A stretch of 64,000 nucleotides of DNA, from positions 1 to 64,000 of the forward strand of contig NZ_LFIO01000958.1 in NCBI RefSeq assembly GCF_001187535.1, read 5' to 3'. Both the position numbers and the translations under genes were made by a program. Under the pieces are notes generated by a model, which saw nothing but the letters and a program-made list of their open reading frames with translations, was not told where the DNA came from and made no database searches. Of the stretch, positions 59,509 to 64,000 are shown piece by piece (position 1 is the first letter of the stretch; the number at the start of each line of letters is the position of its first letter). The DNA is from Rhizobium ecuadorense (lineage in GTDB: Bacteria > Pseudomonadota > Alphaproteobacteria > Rhizobiales > Rhizobiaceae).

Positions 59509-60868
59509 TGAAGCCTCCATCCGCCCGCTGTGCCGTCTGATTGTGGCGCTCACGCGCCTCGCCGCCCTGCCCCTGCTGGGGCAGCGACTGCTGCTGGGAG
59601 GCCTGGCTTTGGCTGCCCGCCTGATTGCCGGCGTCGCTGCGCTCGACCGGCGCCATGCTGATGGTGACGTTGTCGACGGCGTAGCCCTGGCTGCGCAGAG
59701 CTTCGAGAATCTTGCCGTGATCTTCCTTCATCTGACGATAGGCCGCGCCGGTTTCGACCTTGAGGTCGACGTTCAGGGCGTCGCCGGACAGGCGCATGGT
59801 CGCCGTCACCATGCCGAGATCGAGCGGGTTCATCTGGATCTTCAGCGTATTGACCACCTTGCCGGTGCTCGTCCATTCCGCCGCGTTGGAGAGCGCCGAG
59901 CTCGGTTCCATGGCGCGCGCCCATTCGGAATCGCCCGAAAGACCGGCGGTGACGGCGGCGGAATTCGAATTCTGCGCCAGGCCGATATAACGGCGTGATT
60001 CGAGAACCGAGATGTTTTCGACATCGGCCTTCTTCGCGCTGTCCTTGGGCCCGGCCTGATCGGTGCCGAGATGAACATCCATCGAAACGCCGCGGCCATC
60101 GGCGCGGCTGAGCCTGAACGTCCTGCCCTCAGTGGCTTCGGCATTCTCCGATCCGGGAATCTTGACGTCATCCGCCTTGCCGCTCTCGACGTTGCCGCTG
60201 ACGGCCGCCAGGGCGTCGGACGCATGGCCGCCGGCCTTGGCTTCGATACCCTCGATCTTCTTGTCGGCCGGCTTCACATCATCGGCTTTGGCGGACGGAT
60301 GGGCGCCTGCCGCCGCTGATAAGGCGATCGCGCCGTCGGCAGGATCCTGCTTCAGCAGGCCGAGGACATCGGAAATGCCGCCGTCGTCATCGTCGCTGTC
60401 CTTATCGGTTTCCAACGCGTCGGCTTTGGCATGCTTGCCGCCTTTGACTGCCTGAACGACCTCCTCGGCCGAGCGGTCTTTCGGGTCGAGCTTGCCCGAG
60501 GCGAGATCCGCCGGCATTTTGACCGCAGTTTTTGCGGGTTTTGCCGCAGCTTTTTCCGTAGTGGCGATGGCTTCCGGCTGCACTTCAGCCTGCGCCTTCA
60601 ATGCGGCGTCGCTGAGATCGATCAACGGCTTTGCGCCGCTGCGGCTGCGGATCGTCCGCGCCATGTTCCCGGCGCCGGCATCGGCAACCGCGCCCTGCTG
60701 CGCCTCGTTGGCCTCGTCATTGGCATCCCCGCCGCTTGCCTTGGCAAGCGCATCGGAGAAACCGTTCCTTTGGCCGCCAGCATCGTCCTTGCCCATCGGC
60801 CGCGCAGATTTGGCAGCCGCGGCGGACTCCGCGCCGGCGGCGCCGCCCAAGACGCTCATATCCATCAT
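59435..60868 (-). CDS. motD: Flagellar hook-length control protein (MotD/FliK)
   Basis: 477 residues. The N-terminal two thirds is Ala/Asp/Lys-rich and low in order. The C-terminal FliK domain has KIQMNPLDLGMVTATMRLSG and SQGYAVDNVTISMAP (about 350-420), then a Gln-rich tail. In S. meliloti this protein was first named MotD and later recognised as FliK. Its start overlaps the motC stop (ATGA). Confidence 0.9.
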   Translation of the reverse strand: MMDMSVLGGAAGAESAAAAKSARPMGKDDAGGQRNGFSDALAKASGGDANDEANEAQQGAVADAGAGNMARTIRSRSGAKPLIDLSDAALKAQAEVQPEAIATTEKAAAKPAKTAVKMPADLASGKLDPKDRSAEEVVQAVKGGKHAKADALETDKDSDDDDGGISDVLGLLKQDPADGAIALSAAAGAHPSAKADDVKPADKKIEGIEAKAGGHASDALAAVSGNVESGKADDVKIPGSENAEATEGRTFRLSRADGRGVSMDVHLGTDQAGPKDSAKKADVENISVLESRRYIGLAQNSNSAAVTAGLSGDSEWARAMEPSSALSNAAEWTSTGKVVNTLKIQMNPLDLGMVTATMRLSGDALNVDLKVETGAAYRQMKEDHGKILEALRSQGYAVDNVTISMAPVERSDAGNQAGSQSQASQQQSLPQQGQGGEARERHNQTAQRADGGFNGAGETGIEDVSAGRNGGTGGVYL

Positions 60869-62160
60869 TGTTCGTTGCCTTCCTGCGCCAGAAGACCGTC
60901 GATCTCGTCGAGCTTGGACCGATTGGTCGTCACAAATGCGTTGAATGAGGGGTCGGTATCCTGGCTCTGGCCAGTCGATGCCACACCTCCCGGAACAGGC
61001 TCGGGAAGCGCGCCTGGCGCTCCCGGTTGCGGAACTAGAGCCGCAGCCTTTTCAGAAGTGATTTCTTGATTGGAAGTGTTAGGGTTCGAGGCTTGCGTCA
61101 GGCTTGCCGGGTCGGGAGCGCGCAGGATCTGGTCGGCGACCGACCGCGCCGCTTCCTGCAGCGCCTGATCCCGCGGCGAAAGCGTGTCGCCGGCGATGCC
61201 GCTGACATTCTTCGCCGCCCGGTCGACATCCTCTGTGGTAAGGCCGGCCATGCCGCCATAGAAATCCGCCAGCGGACCGAAGGCATTGTCGGTGCCGGCG
61301 CCAAGCGACTGCACACGCTCGACCGCCATATGCGCCAGCTCCGTCTTGCCTGATATTGCGGCAGCGCGGGCGATGCGCAGATAGACCTCACGCTGGCGCG
61401 GCGCGTCCATGAAAGACAGGATGTCGATGACATCCTGCGGCTTGACGGCGTGATCGTGGCCGACGACGAGCGTCACGAAAAGATCGGCGAACTGGCTGGC
61501 ATAGGGCGAATGCAGGAAACGCCTGACATAGCGCTGCGAATAGGCCATGCCCCTGTCGAGCATTCCCTTGTCGACACAGATGGCGACGGAGCGGCGCAAC
61601 GCCGCTTCCTCGACGATCGTGCCGGGTGCTGCAAGGCGCGCCTGGTCGTAAAGATCCAGTGCGTCCGTCGGTTTCGTTGCGATCAGCACGTTGCCGCCGA
61701 TCAAGGCGAGGTAAGGGCCGATCTTCTTGTCGCGGTATTCCCTGGCCGTCTCTTCCAGCGTCTTGGCGACGAGCAGTCCCTTGCCGCTCAGATATTTTCT
61801 GAGCACATCGGTGACCCGGTTGTCGAAATAGCCGTTGACGTCGTGGGCGATCAGATATTCCAGCGTCTGCGGATTGCCGCCGCTCATCGCGTAGATCAGC
61901 GCTGCATCGACATTGCGGTCGTCATCGAAGACCGACGTGTCGACGGTGCGCAGCCGCTCGTCGATCGTGCCCAGCATGAAGCGCTGCATCTCACCGGCCG
62001 AATGGTCGCCGGAGACGACGGAATCCTGCACGAACTGCAGCGACCGCAGCATCTTGTACGGCGCGAGATCGTCCGGATCCTGCGCCTTGCCTGCGACCGG
62101 CGACAGCATCGCCAGGCCGAGGGCTACAAATCCGACATAGCGATGCTGCCGACGCGCCAT
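60865..62160 (-). CDS. motC: Periplasmic motility protein MotC
   Basis: 431 residues with signal peptide RYVGFVALGLAMLSPVAGKAQ. The rest is mostly helical (for example YLIAHDVNGYFDNRVTDVL), with a disordered Pro/Gln-rich C-terminus. MotC is confined to rhizobia and relatives, where it is thought to support MotB in the periplasm and is needed for rotation. It lies 4 bases after motB. Confidence 0.92.
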   Translation of the reverse strand: MARRQHRYVGFVALGLAMLSPVAGKAQDPDDLAPYKMLRSLQFVQDSVVSGDHSAGEMQRFMLGTIDERLRTVDTSVFDDDRNVDAALIYAMSGGNPQTLEYLIAHDVNGYFDNRVTDVLRKYLSGKGLLVAKTLEETAREYRDKKIGPYLALIGGNVLIATKPTDALDLYDQARLAAPGTIVEEAALRRSVAICVDKGMLDRGMAYSQRYVRRFLHSPYASQFADLFVTLVVGHDHAVKPQDVIDILSFMDAPRQREVYLRIARAAAISGKTELAHMAVERVQSLGAGTDNAFGPLADFYGGMAGLTTEDVDRAAKNVSGIAGDTLSPRDQALQEAARSVADQILRAPDPASLTQASNPNTSNQEITSEKAAALVPQPGAPGALPEPVPGGVASTGQSQDTDPSFNAFVTTNRSKLDEIDGLLAQEGNEQ

Positions 62161-62164
62161 CCTG

Positions 62165-63502
62165 TTATCCTCGATCCGCCTGCACCAGAATCTCGATCCG
62201 GCGGTTGGTCGCGTTGAACGGGTCGTCCGGCAGCTTCAGCCGACGGTCGGCAAAGCCAGAGACCTGGGAGATGCGCTTCTCGTCGAGCCCGCCGCGCACA
62301 AGCATGTAGTAGGCGCTCTGAGCGCGATCCATCGAAAGCCGCCAGTTCTCGTTCTGCGCGCCCTTATACTGGCGTCCGTCCGTGTGGCCGCGGATGGCGA
62401 CCGCGCCACCCCTCTCCTTCAGGATGGCGCCGATCTTTTCCATGGCGAGCACCATCTCCTGGCGCGGAACCGCGGACCCGATATTGAACATCGAATCGTC
62501 GCTCTGGTCGGAGATGCTGACCAGCAATCCGCCTTCGGATGCCGTCACGGTCAGGCCTTCGGCAAGCTTGCCGGCAACGCCGCCGATCTGCTGGGCGATC
62601 TGCTCCTGCAGCTGTTCGGCTTGCTTCTGCTGCTGCTCGGTCTCGGATGCGTTCTTGTCCGCATCCTTCTGATGAACGGCGTCCTTCTGCGCTTCGGCGT
62701 TCTTGTCGCCAGCCTTCTTGTCGCCGGACTTCTTGTCATCCGGCGCCTTGCCGTCCTTGGCCTCGGCCGCGCCCTTGGCTTCCTTGGTTTCCTGGGCAGC
62801 GGCCTTCTGATCGGTGGTCAGCGGTATCGGCTTCATGTCCTCTACCTTGGCGACCTCGGTTGTCCCACTCTCGGCCGCTTGCTCGTCGCTCTTGCCGGGA
62901 GGCGCGGACTTGCCGGCTGTCGTCACCTCGACCTGCTTCGTCCAGAAATCCGGATCGAAGGGATCACGATACGCCTCACCGCCATCGGCACCGGTGGCCG
63001 GGCCGGAATCGGCAGCACCACCATCGCCCTTGGCGCTGACATTGGCCTGCTGGCCGACTTCCTGGGCAATTTCGGCTAGAACCGAATAGGGATTTTCGAA
63101 GAAATCGGCCTCGGAATAATTGGTCTGGTCGCCTGAGGTCGATGTCTGGTCGTCACCATCAGCCGAGGCCTTACCGTCGTTCGGATTTTCTTCCTTCTGT
63201 TTCGACTTCTCCTGCTTCTCCTCGCCCTCGGCGTTGTCGACGGGCTTCTTCAGACCCTTTTCGGTCGGCTTTTCGTCGGAGAGCTTGATCGGATTGAAAT
63301 AGGTCGCGACCGAGGCCTTGGTCTCCTCGTTGGCGGCATTGACCAGCCACATGACCAGGAAGAACGCCATCATCGCCGTCATGAAGTCGGCATAGGCAAT
63401 TTTCCACGCACCGCCATGGGAGCCATCGTGATCACCGCCGCCATGTCTTTTGACGATGATGATCTCGTTCTTGCCGTGATGGTGGTTTTCGCCTTCGCTC
63501 AT
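62165..63502 (-). CDS. motB: Flagellar stator protein MotB
   Basis: 445 residues, longer than enteric MotB (about 310). The single helix has the proton-binding Asp39 in [20 protein letters not shown]. An OmpA-like peptidoglycan-binding domain near 330-440 contains [14 protein letters not shown] and SGFADRRL. Between them lie about 270 residues rich in Lys, Glu, Gln and Asp, predicted disordered or helical. Its ATG overlaps the stop of the preceding gene by four bases. Confidence 0.95.
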   Translation of the reverse strand: MSEGENHHHGKNEIIIVKRHGGGDHDGSHGGAWKIAYADFMTAMMAFFLVMWLVNAANEETKASVATYFNPIKLSDEKPTEKGLKKPVDNAEGEEKQEKSKQKEENPNDGKASADGDDQTSTSGDQTNYSEADFFENPYSVLAEIAQEVGQQANVSAKGDGGAADSGPATGADGGEAYRDPFDPDFWTKQVEVTTAGKSAPPGKSDEQAAESGTTEVAKVEDMKPIPLTTDQKAAAQETKEAKGAAEAKDGKAPDDKKSGDKKAGDKNAEAQKDAVHQKDADKNASETEQQQKQAEQLQEQIAQQIGGVAGKLAEGLTVTASEGGLLVSISDQSDDSMFNIGSAVPRQEMVLAMEKIGAILKERGGAVAIRGHTDGRQYKGAQNENWRLSMDRAQSAYYMLVRGGLDEKRISQVSGFADRRLKLPDDPFNATNRRIEILVQADRG

Positions 63503-64000
63503 TCGAGAACTTTCTTCAAGCTGGCTGCCCAGGCGGACATGCGGGTGACGATGACGGATTCGCCGATTTCGACGGCAAGATCGATATCGTCAGTCTCAAT
63601 GTGTCGAACGGCCCTGGCATGTTCGCCGAGTTCGGCCGTCAATCGTTCGAAAAGCCGGGTCGGCCCGCGGACGACGATCGGTCCGGCAGCACCCTCGAGG
63701 ATCGCGTCGCGCAGCAGGACGGCGAGGCTTCCGGTGGCCCTGGCAGCGAGCGCTTCGGCCATAACGGGCGCGATCGCCGCGGCGGCGCCGGCACTGACCA
63801 GCTGCGCGACCTCTTCGGCGATATCGCGGATGCGGGAGGCAATGACCGCCGCCGCCTCGACTTCGTAGCGAAGCTTCAGCTCCTCGAGCTCACGCGCATG
63901 GACCTCGGCCACTGTCTGCGCGTCGGCTTCGTATTTCTCGGTCAGATCAGCCGTCGCTGCGGCATGACCTTGTGCATAGGCATCCCGGCGCTCCTGCTCG
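63499..64000 (-). CDS. FliH-like protein of the motB operon (partial, N-terminus beyond window)
   Basis: The frame enters from the right edge and ends at 63499, giving 167 visible residues. An N-terminal helical part ([16 protein letters not shown], then Glu/Ala-rich coiled coil) is followed by a C-terminal domain ending [20 protein letters not shown]. The pattern of a coiled coil followed by IGxxxIxTRxxxW is that of FliH/YscL, the negative regulator of the export ATPase. In S. meliloti the gene before motB is listed as hypothetical. The FliH assignment is by eye. Confidence 0.6.
   Translation of the reverse strand, partial: EQERRDAYAQGHAAATADLTEKYEADAQTVAEVHARELEELKLRYEVEAAAVIASRIRDIAEEVAQLVSAGAAAAIAPVMAEALAARATGSLAVLLRDAILEGAAGPIVVRGPTRLFERLTAELGEHARAVRHIETDDIDLAVEIGESVIVTRMSAWAASLKKVLE

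Overview
The window is about 61-64% GC by eye and looks like a chromosomal segment of a fast-growing Rhizobium (R. etli / R. leguminosarum type). The evidence is the aglR-aglEFGAK alpha-glucoside locus, the motB-motC-motD(fliK)-rem-flgE-flgK-flgL-flaF-flbT-flgD-fliQ-flhA-fliR flagellar order known from Sinorhizobium and Rhizobium, a zwf-pgl-edd Entner-Doudoroff cluster, several rhizobial intergenic mosaic repeats, and a tRNA-His of the alphaproteobacterial type. No phage, insertion sequence, transposase or CRISPR array was seen.

Layout. 1-2.9 kb: a serralysin-like M10 RTX metalloprotease (minus strand) whose C-terminus lies beyond the left edge, then a 0.7 kb gene-poor stretch and tRNA-His. 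3.7-10.5 kb: a phasin, a very large PAS histidine kinase of the PdhS/DivJ/PleC type with a perfect CtrA box in its promoter, and acetoacetyl-CoA synthetase. 10.7-16.7 kb: an AsmA-like protein and the putrescine importer potFGHI. 16.8-20 kb: isocitrate lyase with a divergent ScfR-type short-chain acyl-CoA regulator. 20-26.3 kb: a LysR regulator, two chemoreceptors and small genes. 26.4-30.5 kb: a YhiN-type flavoprotein and puuA/puuB-like genes. 30.6-34.7 kb: zwf, pgl, edd. 34.8-43.2 kb: a PilZ-like small protein and the alpha-glucoside system with its LacI-type regulator. 43.2-47 kb: folD and a two-gene envelope or exopolysaccharide unit (GumC/ExoP-like co-polymerase, WecG/TagA transferase). 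47.3-64 kb: one long minus-strand flagellar run from a FliH-like gene open at the right edge down to FliR, FliJ-like, FlgJ-like and two small flagellar-locus genes.

How the genes fit together. The left half handles storage carbon and C2 carbon: phasin and acetoacetyl-CoA synthetase (PHB), isocitrate lyase (glyoxylate bypass). Polyamine import (potFGHI) and gamma-glutamyl-putrescine catabolism (puuAB) sit in the same window. Alpha-glucosides taken up and cleaved by Agl would yield glucose that Zwf/Pgl/Edd can process. The right third builds the flagellum. Two perfect TTAA-N7-TTAA CtrA boxes, one before the cell-cycle-type kinase and one before the flagellar regulator rem, suggest a link between cell cycle and motility.

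I found no clearly undescribed multi-gene system. The most interesting leads are the two CtrA boxes, the rem receiver domain without a phospho-acceptor Asp, a 20-bp palindrome covering the LysR start codon, the FliH-like and other poorly described small flagellar genes, and candidate operators at the phasin, aacS, aceA, puuA and agl promoters.
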